Of a stretch of 64,000 nucleotides of DNA, positions 22,301 to 34,711 are shown one piece after another. The stretch covers positions 26,020,189 through 26,084,188 of the forward strand of contig NC_087064.1 of the NCBI RefSeq assembly GCF_963678635.1, read 5' to 3'. The position numbers and the translations under genes were made by a program. Below the pieces are notes generated by a model. That model had not been told where the DNA came from. It saw nothing but the letters and a program-made list of their open reading frames with translations, and did no database searches. Source of the stretch: Symsagittifera roscoffensis (lineage: Eukaryota > Xenacoelomorpha > Acoela > Convolutidae). How positions within the stretch are numbered: position 1 is the stretch's first letter; each line of letters begins with the position of its first letter.

Positions 22301-22749
22301 ACAAAATGTGCCACCTTTTAAGTGATGCTCTCCCGTCAAAGTTTGATGCAGGTTGGTTCCAGTTCGTCGTTGCAGAGGTGAATAGCAGAGAGTGATCTGT
22401 GAGTCAGGTCATATATCTTACTGGAGAGTTACTGCTGAAAGTATTCTAGTGATTCCCATTTTTTCTTTTGAGATGCGTTCAATTTGGGCTGATGGATAAA
22501 TGGTCGGTCAAAGTGTCGATAATCTTTTCTGGTTTCTCTGATTTGAGAAAATCCATTATCTTCTACTAGGTTGTAGTGGCTGGAGTGCTTTACATGTCGG
22601 TTGGCGAGGAGTAGGTGCTGTTGGGCGAAAAAAAAATTGGTCGTATTGCGGGAATTTTCACAATACCATGTCGAGTGCGTACATTGTATTGTCTAATTTG
22701 ATCGTCATATGATGGGATCGAGGATTCAATGCATCCAAGATGCCATAAG

Positions 22750-24330
22750 CCTCCCGGAGTGAAATTTTCTAGTATCTATACTGGCTGTCCGTTGGCTATC
22801 GTAACGGTTTCACAGAAGTCCATTTCTGGCGGGGAAGAAGCGTTGGCGTTTCCATACGTGATTTGAGAGCTGCGGGGCGAACTTCCACTGTTTCGTTATA
22901 TTCAATGGGTGCGTTGATAGTTTGGGCGGCATGCTGGCGAACATTTGTCCTAGAAGTAAGTGTTTGGGCGTAAGGGCTTCAATATCGTTGGGAGATGAAG
23001 AAACTGTGGCGATCAGCCTGGAGCTCATGAACTGTTCGACCTCGCATAGTACTGTGTTGAAGGTGTCGTCAGTCAGAGCCTGCTACAAATGCTAGCATAC
23101 ATTGCGTTTTTCAGGCTTCGGATGAGGCGTTCCCATACGCCTCCGAAGTGAGGCATAAGTGCTGGGTTGAAGTACCAAAGAATTTGAGTTTCCAAAAAAC
23201 TCATGAACAACTGTAGGAAGGGTTCCTCGTCTAGCAAAGAAGCGCACTGAGGGTGGCATCGGCGGAGAGGTCTTGACACATTTCGAGGTGCACGGCACGT
23301 GTAGTTGGCAGGTCAGAATGAGTCTATATCGTTTGTTGTAAGTATTGGCTATCTGAGAGGCCAAAGGTCCAAAAACATCCGGTCCCGTGTTTTGAAAGGG
23401 GAAGGGTTTCTCAGAGGGAAAGCGGTTGTATGGTAGAGCTGCCATTTCAGGCTGGATACCATAAGCTAATTGGCGGCGGCATGCGTAGCAACTTTTGCAG
23501 ACTTTTCGAATCTGTGCTCGGGCGTGTAGAATCCAGTACTCGGCTTGCAGAGTGTTCCTGGTGTGCTCTGGTGGAGAGAGCTGGTTTGTGACATGAATAT
23601 GTGCAATCATTAGCAGAATAGCGGGGTGTTTACAAAAAAGAATGATGGGGTATTTCGAGCAAAAATCAAGTCTAGGTTTTGTAAGCGTCCATGAGCTCGA
23701 AGAAATCCTTTAACGTCGATGTGCGGGAAGAGGGGTCTAATGCGGCTGCAGGGTAATACTGATTGACCACGTTTGAGGGTGGCGTATCCGGTGGCGAAAG
23801 GGTCTAGCTGCGATTGCTTCGGAAGAAACAATTTGGCGTTGGTGATTTCGACCGACGTCAAGATGTGGTTTCGGTCTGTCTGCATTGGCAGACTGCTGCT
23901 GGTAGGGTTGGTCGATTGCGGCAAACTAAAATTGTCTTTTGTGTAAGATCCTCGTGATTTCAATCGACTAGAGATGGGGGCAAACGAAGAAGTTGTATCC
24001 GATGGTGTTTTTCAAATCAAAGATTGTCCTTTTAATTTGAATCTGTCCAATGCTCTGAGTACAAAAGCAGTTGCTCGAAGCAGTCTGGTCCATTTCGAGA
24101 ACCTTTTGTATGAATTACAAAAATTTTCGGGACCAACGATGTTTGATAGAGCGATGAAAGACTGTCTGTGAGAGTGCTCGTCTGTGTTATTTGTCGAAAA
24201 GAGAAAAAAAGTGAACTCATAAGATGCAGTTTCAGACTGTGAAATCTGAAGTGGCGCGGGCCATTTCTGGTCTGATGCTAGAAGGAAGTCAGGTCCATGA
24301 AACCAACGGCAATTTGGTGTGAACTCGGCA
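22750..24330 (-). pseudogene. BEL/Pao integrase, frameshifted
   Basis: In order: a leader with DVKGFLRAHGRLQNL (23700), an HHCC-type zinc region (IAHIHV...H, then CKSCYAC at 23480), ARAQIRKV, the catalytic-core start GPDVFGP (23370), a frame change near 23330, WYFNPALMPHFGGVWE (23160), another break at 23075-23030, then EALTPKHLLLGQ (22950). In the family this joins element cDNA to the host chromosome. It is broken at least twice here. Confidence 0.88.
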
Positions 24331-24338
24331 AAGGAAAT

Positions 24339-26560
24339 TCATCGAGTGCCGTCGTCTGCAGGGTTAAGGTTTCCTGGGCAGTATTTCCACTGCGAAGCTA
24401 AGGGAAGGTCTAATATTTCTCCAACACGGTTGGCTACAAATATTTGCTGTCTTTTATCAGGTCCATGTATCCTTTGAAGAACTGTGCTGCTATCAGTAAA
24501 TAAATAGGCTGGAGTCTTGATGAACTTTGATGAATGAGTCTTGATGAACTTTACAAGTCTGGATCCTATCAAGGCTGCTTGTAATTCCAGCTTGGTTATC
24601 GCATGCTGCTTTAACGGTGCAACTCTAGCTTTTCCAAGAGCAAGCGATATACTTCTTTGGTTTGTGATCTCTTCTATGTAAACGATATATGCGACTAAAG
24701 CAAGAGCGGCATAGGAAGCATCAGAAAAAACATGCAGAGAAAGTTTTGAGTACTTATGAAAAAAATACTGGCGAGGAATGCTCACTACTTGCAGCTGGTT
24801 GATTTCACTTAGTAGTGTGAAAAATTCTGGCAGGTTGCCGTTGCTGAGAGGGTCGTCCCATGAGAGTCCTTGTCTCCAAACACTTCGCTGCAAAATGCGG
24901 AGGGGAATAGTAAAGGGCGCGGCAATTCCTATTGGGTCGAACACTGATGATGAAGTGTGAAGTAGATTCCATTGAGTTCGTTTCTTTTTCAGCAGGTCGT
25001 AGAAGTTGTTTGGCCAGAAAACAAGTGAGTCGCTGGCGATGTCCCACTGAATTCCTAAAACTCGTTTGGTAGTAGTTTTGTCGAGAAGTTCGTCAAAACT
25101 GATGTCTCGATGTTCTTCGTGAATTGATGCAAGGATGTCGTTATTGGTTGTTATCCACTTTGTTAGATTGAAGCTACCGGTCTGAAGGAAATATCGCAGG
25201 TCGTTGAAGATTCGTTGAGCTTCACTGATGCTGTCGGTTGATTCGTAGAAGTTGTCCATGTCGAAGTTATCGTGGGCAAGGTCTTTCACATGGGGGAAAG
25301 TGGATTCATTGCCGTCGGCACAAGTTTGCAATGCAAAGTTGGCACAAGTGGGTGAGTACTTTGCACCAAACACAAAACATGTGTATTCATGGAACTCTGG
25401 TTTGGTGGTTTCCCACAGAAATCGGAGAAAAGTTCGATCTTCTGGCTGAACAGATACTTGAATATAGATCCCTTCTATGCCGGCGTTGATTGGGCATTTG
25501 CGTTCGCGAAATCGTCAAATTACTGCAGGTAGGTTACTGAGTAGGTCGGGTCCACTCGAAAGCATGTCATTGAGGCAATCAACTTTGTATCTGGATTTTG
25601 CGCTGGAGACACGGCGAACTTTTCCGGGCTTGTTGGAGTTGATGACACCGTGTTCGGGTAGAATCCATCCTGTCGAAGGTATTTCACTGGGTATGACTTT
25701 TCTAATGTATTCTTTGTCGAGGTCACATGAAAATTTCCAGTTTGTTGGGGTCAATTTGAAATCGTGTTCGCATCTTTCTGACCTGATTGTTTTCCGTAAA
25801 ATTTCCAATGCATGGCGTTCGCCTTTCGATAATGTTAATTCGGGTGAAGTTCCATATGATTCCTTTCTCCAGGTAACTACAAGGACTTCTGAAAGGTCTG
25901 CGTCATCCGGAGATTCTGTTTCATGGGTTGAGGAGGCACGAAAGACATTTCTTCCTATTATGTCGGCAGTTGGACCAACAATGGTCCATCCAAGGACTGT
26001 TGCAATTGCTCGAGAGGCAGTGTCAGGTCCTTTGATAACTGAGGTTGTCGTAATAAGGTCTATGATGTCTGTTCCAAGAAATGAGACCTGATTGTTTTCA
26101 AGATCGAAAAATGTGATGTCGGAAAGGTGATCGTAGGCTCGCAGATGCTGTTGAGTGCATTTGGCTGAACATTCTGAAGTCTCAAACTTTGAAGTATGTA
26201 TGCCCTCTTAATGTGGAGTTCTTCGTTGAGGGTTCCAAAGGGATGAACAGTCAACTCAATTGATCGGGCACTGATCTTCTTTGAGTCGCGAAAATTGTCG
26301 ATGAAAAATTCTTCTGTAGATTAGCTTTCCTCTAGTTGTAGGTAATCGGCTGTTGATTTTAGTATGTAGCTGTCGTTGCTACCGTTGTCTAGAAAGGCAT
26401 AAGTGCTGATGTTTTTGTTTCCATGTCTCAACATAACTGGAACGTAGAGTAAGAGAGAGAGATCGTTAATCTCTTTTGCTGTCGGTTCATGGAGTTATGC
26501 GTCTGTGATGAATGCTGTGATGACGGGGAAGATGTCTGGTGAGTTGAGCTGTTGGTTGTA
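24339..26560 (-). pseudogene. BEL/Pao protease, reverse transcriptase and RNase H region, catalytic residues lost
   Basis: Protease at about 26370-26430 with LDNGSND in place of the usual D-S/T-G-S. ATVLGWTIVGP at about 25990 marks the end of the DUF1758-like part. RT: NKPGKVRRV (25620), LNDMLSSGPDLLSNL (25550), then an in-frame TGA at 25517-25519. Motif A reads NAGIEG, with Gly where the catalytic Asp belongs, FGAKYSPTCANFAL follows, and motif C is FDMDN rather than Y-V/M-D-D. From 25373 to 24339 a 344-codon frame stays open through RNase H (FSDASYAALAL, KLELQAAL, LFTDSSTVL). The replaced residues in both RT motifs argue for an inactive polymerase. Confidence 0.9.
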
Positions 26561-26579
26561 GAATTTACGTCGTGAAGGC

Positions 26580-28017
26580 TGCTTGATGTTGTCGGTTGCA
26601 CATGGTCGCTTGGAGGGGCAGTCTTCTACCATATGTTGTCCCAAGCAAGTGAGGCAAAAACTTTTCTAGAGGATGAGTTTTCGTTTTGCTTCAACTGACT
26701 GGTGTTTGTACTTGTCGCAATAGGAAGAGCGGTGTTTCTGGTTGAAGAATGCGCAAAAATTGCGGCTTTTCTGTTGGAATCCTTTATTGTTGGTTGAAGA
26801 TTGGTTATCGTTTTGATTTGATTGTCTGTCATCGTTTCTCCGGTTTGGTTCAAAAGAGTTACGATGATTGCGTGAGGTGTTGCTGATGTTAGAGACGTCT
26901 TCTTGAGGAAGGTAATCGCAGGCCAAGGCAAGATTCCGTAACCAGTCGTTAAACAGGCCAAGAATTGAGTGCTGTAAATCGTTGTTTACAAGATACTGGG
27001 TCCATTGTAATCGTTCAGTGTTGTGGAGCTTGTTTACTGCGAACTGTACAAAAATCGTCGAGTTGAGATCATTTGCAATTGCAAGAAACTGGAAGGTTTC
27101 AACAAGGTTGCTAACGAAAGAAGAACACTCCGTGTATGAGTCCTTATGATGTTGATGGCAATTGAAAACTTTGTAGTCGTTTGATGAAATTATTCACAAT
27201 TATGTCAGGTCGTCCAAATCTTCTCTGAAGTTTCTGTAGGGCTGTTGCTTTTACTATGGTCAAAGTCTGGAGGTTGGTCAGTTTTTCGGCATCAGAAATT
27301 GGTTGATTGTGCACTGTGGTCTGAAAAAGTCCAAACCACATGCTCCATTTCAATGGGTCACCGTCAATATTTTCCAATTTGATCTTTGGTAACCGGGAAG
27401 TCTGGCTGAACGTTGCTGATGATTGAGTCTGTTGATGATGCTGTCGATACTGATGATGCATATATTGGTTGAGTTACGTACTGCGTCGTCAAGGTGGATG
27501 GGATTTCAAAACTGTTTCGCGGATTGATTGCTGTCGTCTGAAATGAATTCCCATCTGATGATTGATGTTGCTGTGTAAAGCTGAAGGCTGTTGTTGATGC
27601 AGAGGTTGCTGCTGGTTCAATAGTGCTTGCTGGAGTGAAAACTGTTGATGTCGTCAAAGCTGTAGTTGGTGCGGCAGATGTTGCTGCAGATACGGGCGCG
27701 TTAGTTGCTGAAGTGATCGTCGGGACGGCTAGGCGTTTGATCGTTTTCCGGTGGCTGTAAAGACTTTTGTTCAGTTGATCTTCAATATATGTGAAGTTTT
27801 CGATGATGTTGCTGGTTGTTGCAGCTTCAGTGGGATGATCAACAAGATACATTGTCATCTCCTCCAACTACTGCAGTAAGGCTGTGGCGTCTGCTTTCAA
27901 GTCATTGATGTTGATGTCCGTATTTTCGTCGTTTGTTGCCTTCTCAATTCGTTGGAGGGCATTTTGCAGGCGTTTCAGAATGAAGTCGCGTTGAGCAAGG
28001 CTTGCTTTTCCTGGCAT
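26580..28017 (-). pseudogene. BEL/Pao gag, broken
   Basis: Starts at ATG 28017 (MPGKASLAQRDF), with a TAG at 27870-27868 after 49 codons. A Thr/Ala/Ser-rich stretch follows to 27364. The DUF1759-like core continues in another frame from 27461 (LPKIKLENIDGDPLKW, KLTNLQTL, LQRRFGRP). A Cys/His part (FCAFFNQKHRSSYC, then CLGQHMVEDCPSKRPC) lies at about 26600-26770. In the family this is the capsid and nucleic-acid-binding protein. Stop and frame changes prevent a full product. Confidence 0.85.
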
Positions 28018-28433
28018 TTGGTTGGCATGCTGGCTAGTTAACTCTTGTTGATGCTATACCCTAAATCTCAAACCCAGAGAGCGAGAACAGAATGTGAACA
28101 AGTAAACTTTATTTGAGTTCAAGAGACATTAGAAACAAATACCAAAAATCGTAGTGAGATAGACCTGTTTAAGTTTCTCCGATATCTCGAATGAATGGAG
28201 AATAAAATAACTTTACAAACAGAGGACGTAAATTATTAGTATAAGTTAGAGCATCATAAAATTTTGTACAGCGGACAAAATCATAAGTTTAAACCAAGTA
28301 CCAAGAGAACACGTACAATTTTTCTGTAAATTGCGATTGCAAAAAAAAACACTTCCTGGCAGGGGAGTAGCCTTGTAAGCCGTAGAGGAAAGAGGGTCGT
28401 TTTTACTGGAATCGTTCCCTTAAGACGTCAATT
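28018..28433 (-). other. BEL 5' untranslated leader
   Basis: 416 bp between the right LTR and the gag start. No tRNA-complementary TGG primer site is evident directly after the LTR. Confidence 0.4.
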
Positions 28434-28690
28434 AAGCTAAGAAGTGCGGATTACGGTAACAATTCAAACATCAACTTTCTATTGTTTAGTTGCGTTTCTA
28501 TAATAGTGTTTCAGTTTTCAAGTTTTCTTTCCATAAGTCATTTTGTCCATTTTCAGTAACATGACTTCAGTTGTCTTCAAATTGTTGTGTTCAAGCAACG
28601 GGCAAAGTCACTGCATGTCAGGCTTCAAAAATCGGGCATCGAAAGTCACGCTAAACTAGTCAATTTGTAGCACCGTTCAAATCGGGCACT
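28434..28690 (-). repeat. Probable 5' LTR of BEL element
   Basis: Direct repeat of 21641-21893 with clear but incomplete identity (shared blocks TCTATTGTTTAGTTGCGTTT, AATAGTGTTTCAGTTTTCAA, GTTGTCTTCAAATTGTTGTG). Read on the minus strand it starts near TGCCCGATTTG. No clean TG..CA ends or primer-binding site were found, so the boundaries are approximate. Confidence 0.65.
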
Positions 28691-28814
28691 TTGTTCATGA
28701 AGCAAAACCCATTCAGAGAAAACTGGATCGATAAACATTTTTTTTTCACTTGGAATTCAGATAATTAAAGACAATTTCAACTTAAATTTGAAAGCGTAAT
28801 ATGATTTCCATTAA

Positions 28815-29176
28815 CCCAGGTGCGGATCTAGGATTTTCTCGAGAGGGGGGGGGGCGGATTTTCAAAAAAAAAAAATCGAAAAATTTGTTGACCTTTTTTT
28901 TAGAACGACCGAATTGAAAAACAGGCCAAAAAGGGCGTTATGCACTTTTTTGAAAATTATAAGCAAAAAACCGCTGTTTATTTTGGCGCGCGTCTCCCCT
29001 CAAAATTAGTATATATTGGCGCCAAAGGCGTCTTTAGAAAAAAGTTTGGGGTTCGCCACCAAACATGGTTATCTCAAAATAGAACAAAGGGGGACCCTTT
29101 GGTTCGGCAGGGGATCGAATCCCTGGTGGGGGGGGGGGGGCGAATGCAACCCCTCCTCCCAAAATCCGCCCCTGCA
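28815..29176 (+). mobile_element. hAT-like MITE
   Basis: Begins CAGGTGCGGATCTAGGATTT and ends ATCCGCCCCTG. The two ends are inverted relatives (CAGG.GCGGAT). This CAGNGGCGGATC terminal pattern is common among non-autonomous hAT elements of animals. Inside are G-runs of about 10-12 (near 28847 and 29131), GGGGGACCCTTTGG, and GGGGATCGAATCCCTG. Related copies lie at 42185-42440 and 43492-43620. A clean 8-bp target duplication was not found. Confidence 0.7.
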
Positions 29177-29199
29177 TTTGAATTGAGCTTGAAAAAAGT

Positions 29200-29764
29200 C
29201 AAATAGCAAAAAATATATATCTAAGCGAAAACATAATTCCGATTTTTTCTTTTAAAAACGCTTTGCTTTGTTAATTACCACTTGTACAAAAAAAATGTAT
29301 TCAGTAACCGTACGGAAGTGAAATTTATGAAACGTATAGATCAATAAAAATAATCTAAGAAAAAAACATCATAATCTAGAAATCAGCAGACCAACAGCAG
29401 CTAAAGTTGCTTCTGACCAATGAACTCACGAATACCACTACAACTACAATAGGCCCACAAAGGCTTTAAAACTAAACAAGTGTCCAAAAACAACAGATTT
29501 GATTATTCCATTTTTTCAACCAAAAAACACTTTCTTGTATACTGGTGGTGCAGTTATATCAAAATTTATTTAATTCAAACAATTTTCAATGACGTTTCGT
29601 TGCTTGATTTTTGCATAATTTTATTTAATGAAAAAAATAGTTTCCAGGTTTTGAACTTCGTTTGCAACTTAACAACATTCTAGTAACAGATATTTAAACG
29701 AAATAACTAAAATGTGACAGCCCATGAACAACAAAAGCCTACGAACAAAAAAAAATTGACAGCC
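29200..29764. other. Non-coding AT-rich gap
   Basis: Between the MITE and the 3' end of the LINE. Nothing recognised. Confidence 0.4.
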
Positions 29765-31400
29765 AATTGTTGTGGTTCTTTTAGCCGAGGGTCGGGTTGG
29801 TCTCATTCGTCTCCAGGTCTAAAAACATCGCGGCATCCACCGACCGAAGCCACAGGTATGTAGGGTACGTAGGGAGGGAGTTAGGCGGCAGTTGAAAAGG
29901 TCAGAAGTGGCCATCAGTTCAGGCATAGAGGGGAAAGGAGCTAGTCGGGGAACGTAAATGTTTAAAAGCCGGCTATAGCTGAAGCGGAGTTGGGAGAGCT
30001 TACAGCGAGTATTTCTGGAAAGGGCTTGTTCTGAGAGGTCAACGTTGAGTGAAAGGATACAAATCGCCTTAGTGTGGGGCTTTATATAAAAAATAAGGAG
30101 GTGACATCGTCTCGGTTATTAAAAGCTACGGGAGGGTTTTGTTCACCGAGTAGTTAAAAATGAAATCAGTTGTTTCTTTGAAGCAGTTTATAATAGAAGG
30201 GCTCAATCGGCAAAAAGATGAGCGTGTGAAAAAACTGTTGGGGTGATATGAAGGGTTAAGCAGATAAAAAACTGAGACGTCAAGAGAGTGTGGGTTTTTG
30301 ATGTTTAAAATTTCAACTGCACGGTGCAGGTGGGCAGTGGAATTCATGAGAGTGAAACCAGTTATAACACAGAGGGCTAAAATTTGAGTAAACTGTAGCT
30401 AATTTATTGAGGTTTAACTATCAGCGCGGGAACAAGCAGGAAAGACATAACCAAATAAGGACCTAATAGAGGCTTTCTAATTTAGAAATAGGGTTTCTTT
30501 AAAAGACAATAGGTAAAATCTGATAAAGTTTTTAGAACTCCTACTTTAGGCCTAGCCTTAGTAGCGGACTGATTGCAGTGAGTGGCAAAACTAAGAGTCG
30601 GGTTGAAAAATAACGCCACAAAACTTGGGATTTTTGCTTAGCGGTAGAGGCTCGTTGCTTAAAAACACGCTTATTTCTTTAGTAAAAACTTTGTTGTAAG
30701 ACAAAATAAGAGTTATAGATCATTTAGATAACACAAAATTTAGTTTTCGAAGTAGAAAAAGAGGAATAGGCTTTTCAGCTAGCTATTTCACGAGTTATTT
30801 GCTTGCTCGATATCAAAGCTTTGGGAGAGAGGACGAATGTCGTACGCCTATGTGGTCAAGTTAACATTCTCAGGTGGAGCAGGGGCGTCCTGAACGTAAA
30901 AAGAGAATGATATTACCGAAACCTTTAGAACTCCGCATTAACTATTCTATGAGGGGTTGACTGTTCGCGAAAGCAGGCGGTGGCCTAAGCCTCTTGCGAT
31001 CAATGTGTCATGAACTATATCCACAAGTGTGCGATGACACAACATATCGAAAGCGTTCAAAAGGTAGTGTAACAGGGTCAGAGCGTAATGGTAGGCAATT
31101 CCGGTAAAAAACAGAGTTGTGACAAAAAATTCAGGGCTTGACAGTACAGTGGCAGTGGAGTCGACAGAAACCATTTAATGCTTGGCATTTGGTCGCTGTT
31201 TAGTAAAAATTGGATGGATGAGCCTCCTCAATTTTTTCTGGGTAAAAACGGTATAGGCCTTAATGATGGTGACAGCTTCAAGTCTTCATCTGGTTTGGGC
31301 AAGATTATTAATTTCGATTTTTTCGCTAAAGCGATTTGGCATTATATCTCGACTCATTTGTCCTGACCTCTCTTGAACCGTGGATGGGAGGAACTATGGA
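29765..31400 (-). mobile_element. 5'-truncated Jockey-like LINE remnant (RT and C-terminal region)
   Basis: Minus strand, read across frame changes: KLIILPKPDEDLKLSP near 31310 (entry of RT), AFDMLCHRTLVDIV near 31030 (motif A region, Asp present), a GVPQGS-like GVLKVSVISF with FYVQDAPAPPENVNL near 30890, and a ruined YADD (TAG-GCG-TAC-GAC) at about 30838-30852. Downstream are ILNIKNPHSLDV (30300), SQLRFSYSRLLNIYVPRL (29960) and LFNC near 29900, and it ends with LWLRSVDAAMFLDLETNET-type sequence at about 29800. The C-terminal order is typical of Jockey/R1-group LINEs. No endonuclease is seen, so it is 5'-truncated, and it is full of stops. Confidence 0.82.
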
Positions 31401-31975
31401 GCAGGCGCCGGTTTTTAAAGTAAAAATTTAGACTTCTTAAAGGTAAACTCGTAGGTGACCGATTGTGGTATCATAAAAAAGCGTTATTGATTGGCCGTGA
31501 TTAGGACATGAAAAGTAAACAAATTGACAAACTGTCAAGAAAAGTTGGTCTGATTTTTTTTCGTTTTTCAGACAAATAAGAAATTAGACAGAAATTAGAG
31601 GCTGATCTCCAAAATTATCGCCACTAGAATTTCAACTCTGTGCAGCTTTTAATTAAAATTAATTCCAACAAAAAATGAATTAAACTATTCGCTACACACG
31701 AGTAATTCTTCAACGAATGACACACCCCAAGCTGTGAAAACAAACATTGACAAATCTGTAGGCTGCAGACATAACAAATGAATCAAAATCCGATTACAGA
31801 GAAAAAAATTAGCAGGAGGTTATGCATGTGGCAATTAATGGATGATCACATAACCCTGCAAAAAAAACAAATTATAATACGTTAACAAGACTTTCGACGA
31901 AGTATTCATTTTTTCAAAAAAAAAAGACAAAAATGATGCTCATATTCAAACAAAAAATGATTTTATTTTATCAGC
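31401..31975. other. Gap, nothing recognised
   Basis: AT-rich sequence between the LINE remnant and the R3 element. Confidence 0.4.
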
Positions 31976-31979
31976 TATT

Positions 31980-33870
31980 CGCTAAATTGGGTCTGAAGAG
32001 CAAAACATAGCCATCACGGAGTACGATAAGCGTCAACAAACTTGAAACGACTGATCGTTTTGGTACATTTTTCGAACTTCGAGTGCAATAGAAAATTAGA
32101 ACTAATTCGACACAGGGACGAAGCGAAGCTTCGCACCACTTGCGATGAAACACAATCATAAAAAAACATGCGCCAAATCATTAAAAAACATGCAATACAA
32201 CACAAGTCGAAAAAAAAGAAAAATGTTGAAAAAGACAAGGAACGACACCTAGGGCCCAGCTAAAACTGGAAGCACGAGTTTGATATTTTTGATATTGTTA
32301 TACTGATGCGGGACGAAATGCATAACTTAAAAAATTGGGTTTTGCCCAAAACCTTAGTTGTTTCTCTTCTAAATTAAGTGAGATGAGTGAAAATGTTTGA
32401 GATTTCGGAATGTTTTCAAAGTCATAACATTTCTCTTACAAAAAAGTAAAAAGAACCCCAATCAGAAAAAAAAATTGGCGCAACTACTTATTTCGATGGA
32501 ACTTTATCTCAGATTTGATAGGGTAGTTTTAAGAAAATTCCAAAAAGCGGTCGAATATCAAAAAATTCTAAAAAGCGGTCATAGTTCAAAAAATTTCCTA
32601 AATCCGTAATTTTTTTCTGCGAAAAGTATGTCGTGGCCGGTAAAGTAGAGAAGATTCCCCAAATTGGGTTCCGCGATTGAATACTTAATTGGCACGGCAA
32701 TGTGCAGGGAATTGGCACGGAGAATTGGCACGGCAATGTTCGAATAAAGTCACTGAACTTCCAAGAAACGGTCAAAGTTTCAAAACTTTCAATTGTTTAA
32801 AGGCCATAACTTTTTTCCAAACAAAAAGGGCGCAGTAAGTTACAAAGGTAAGCTTCCAACAGTCTGTTGTGTCAAATCAAACTATGATATCAGATTTGGC
32901 AGGATAGTTATCGAAAAAACTACAGAAAAAAAAACAAATCAGATAGTTGACAATTCCGAGAATCATAGCTTTTTGTTTTAAAAACCTTGCTCGTAGCCGC
33001 TTATGCAGAAGACATTCACCCAACCTGTTATTTCGACTGAGCCCAAAACCCAAGTTTGGCAAGGTAGTTCTCCCAAAAAATCAAATTTTCGAAATACGGT
33101 CAAAAACCAAAAAAAAATGACTGCCCAGAAGCTTAAATGTTTCTCTACTAAAATTGGCGAGAAGAGTGAAAATCTTGGAAATTTTGGAATGTTTCCAAAG
33201 TCATAACAATTTTCTTGCATATATAAAGAGCAGCCGCTTCTGCGGGAAAAGTTCGCGCAATCGCTTATACCGATTGAACTTTTAATCTCAGATTTGATAG
33301 GGTAGTTTTTAAGAAAATTCAAAAAGCGGTCAAAATCAAAAAATTGACTTTTCCGAGGACGATAACTTTCTGCAAATAAACTTGTGAAATGCTACTAACG
33401 CAGGGAAGCTTCTGACTACCCGTTATATCCACTAAACCCTCAACTTCTGGTTTCAGAGGTTCATTTTCGAGAACACTAAAAAAAACCTAAGAAAAGAGGA
33501 AAAAATATTTAAAAATTTCACTACTCCGAGGGCCATATTTTTAAGTTTTAACAAAGTGCGCGTGTAGACTTATGTAGGAAGCTTTCCATATCTACTATAT
33601 TCATTGAAGCAAAACATTTCAAATTTGCTAATTTAGTTTTTGAGACAACGAAAAATATATACAAACTATCGGTCAAATATTTCCCCTACAGTTTTTCGAA
33701 GTCTTAGACAAAATGGTAAAAGCGAAAAGAGACCAGGGTAGTATGCAGGCACAAAAGGTTGTAGGCGGTCTTTCTATGCCTACCCCTTTTTTGAAAATCG
33801 GTAGCAGTGTTTTTGCGAAAAAGGATAACATTTTTCAATTTTCGTTAAAATGAGCATGTCATCATTGAAA
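31980..33870 (+). repeat. R3 dispersed element, long copy
   Basis: Opens with GCACCACTTGCGATGAAACA, then degenerate tandem units of roughly 155-240 bp marked by TTTG.CAGG.TAGTT at about 32515, 32889, 33054 and 33290. Each has CATAACTTTT and TTGACTTTTCCGAG phrases. It closes with GTAGGCGGTCTTTCTATG (33762) and TGAAAATCGGTAG. The same order is found at 52020-53380. Confidence 0.8.
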
Positions 33871-33882
33871 TCAGCAAGTGAT

Positions 33883-34087
33883 TAAGCTGATTTTGTTAAG
33901 CTAGTTGTTAATTAGAAAAAAGTATACATTCCGATTTGATAACGCTTTCTAATCGCAAGCGTAAAAAATAAAAACTTCAATTTTCAAATTTTTTTGCCTC
34001 GAATGATGCTGATTTTGTTAAGCTAGTTGTTAATTAGAAAAAAAGTATACATTCCGATTTGATAACGCTTTCTAATCGCAAGCGTAA
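33883..34087 (+). repeat. Family A end, tandemly duplicated
   Basis: Two copies, 123 bp apart, of a segment ending GTATACATTCCGATTTGATA then ACGCTTTCTAATCGCAAGCG then TAA. The hairpin arms are CGCTT and AAGCG with flanking pairs. It follows directly on the R3 copy. Confidence 0.85.
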
Positions 34088-34129
34088 AAACTAAAAATTT
34101 CAATTTTCAAAATTTTTTGCCTCGATGAT

Positions 34130-34711
34130 GCTCAATTTGAGCACAACAGGTCCAGCAACACGATCCCCGGCTTGAAATAAGTATTCAGATTAATTTATGG
34201 AGCGCCAGTTACGTCGACTACTTTGGTAAACTCCGGTTGAACCGAAAACAAAAATGGCACGAAAAACTTTTCAGCCATAAAATTTCATCCTTTCTTGAGT
34301 TTCGAGAAGGGACGTTGCAAAAAATATAAAAATAATAATTCCATTAAAACGCCAAGAAACGTGGTTAGTTGGGTTAGAAAGCAAACCAATTACAGGAATA
34401 ATTCAGAAACACTTCAATTAAAATGAAAATTGGGTTTATTGCAAAAAAAATCCGGGAAGTGACAAATAAGCTGGCAAAACAAAAGCAGACGAACACTAGA
34501 CCGGCATTTTTTTAGAAAGGAAACATTCCTCTTTGAAAGAAAAAAAGTCCGTGTCAGATTCGATCACCAGGCCTTAGCAAGATGACAAAAAAATATTAAC
34601 AAACTTATTACATACCAAGCTAACAAAAGATTCAACTGATTTTGTTACACAAGTTGTTACGCCGGAAAAGCCTATATTCCGATTTGATAACGCTCGCTAG
34701 TCGCAACTTTA
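34130..34711 (+). repeat. Family A, longer copy
   Basis: Starts like 5990 (CCCCGGCTTGAAATAAGTAT) and ends with GATTCAACTGATTTTGTTAC, TATATTCCGATTTGATAACG and a decayed hairpin (CTCGCTAGTCGCAACTTTAA). Confidence 0.68.

Larger units (their letters stand above)
21641..28690 (-). mobile_element. BEL/Pao LTR retrotransposon, defective
   Basis: About 7 kb on the minus strand in the order gag, protease, reverse transcriptase, RNase H, integrase, between two direct repeats of about 255 bp. Order and motifs are diagnostic of BEL/Pao: DUF1759-type gag (LPKIKLENIDGDPLKW), a DUF1758-type protease, NKPGKVRRV in RT, and PHFGGVWERLIRSLK in the integrase. There are in-frame stops (for example 27868-27870), frame changes in gag and integrase, and replaced RT catalytic residues, so it is not autonomous. 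It lies in a region that would be an intron of the PDE gene if the exon at 39.4 kb belongs to it. Confidence 0.93.
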
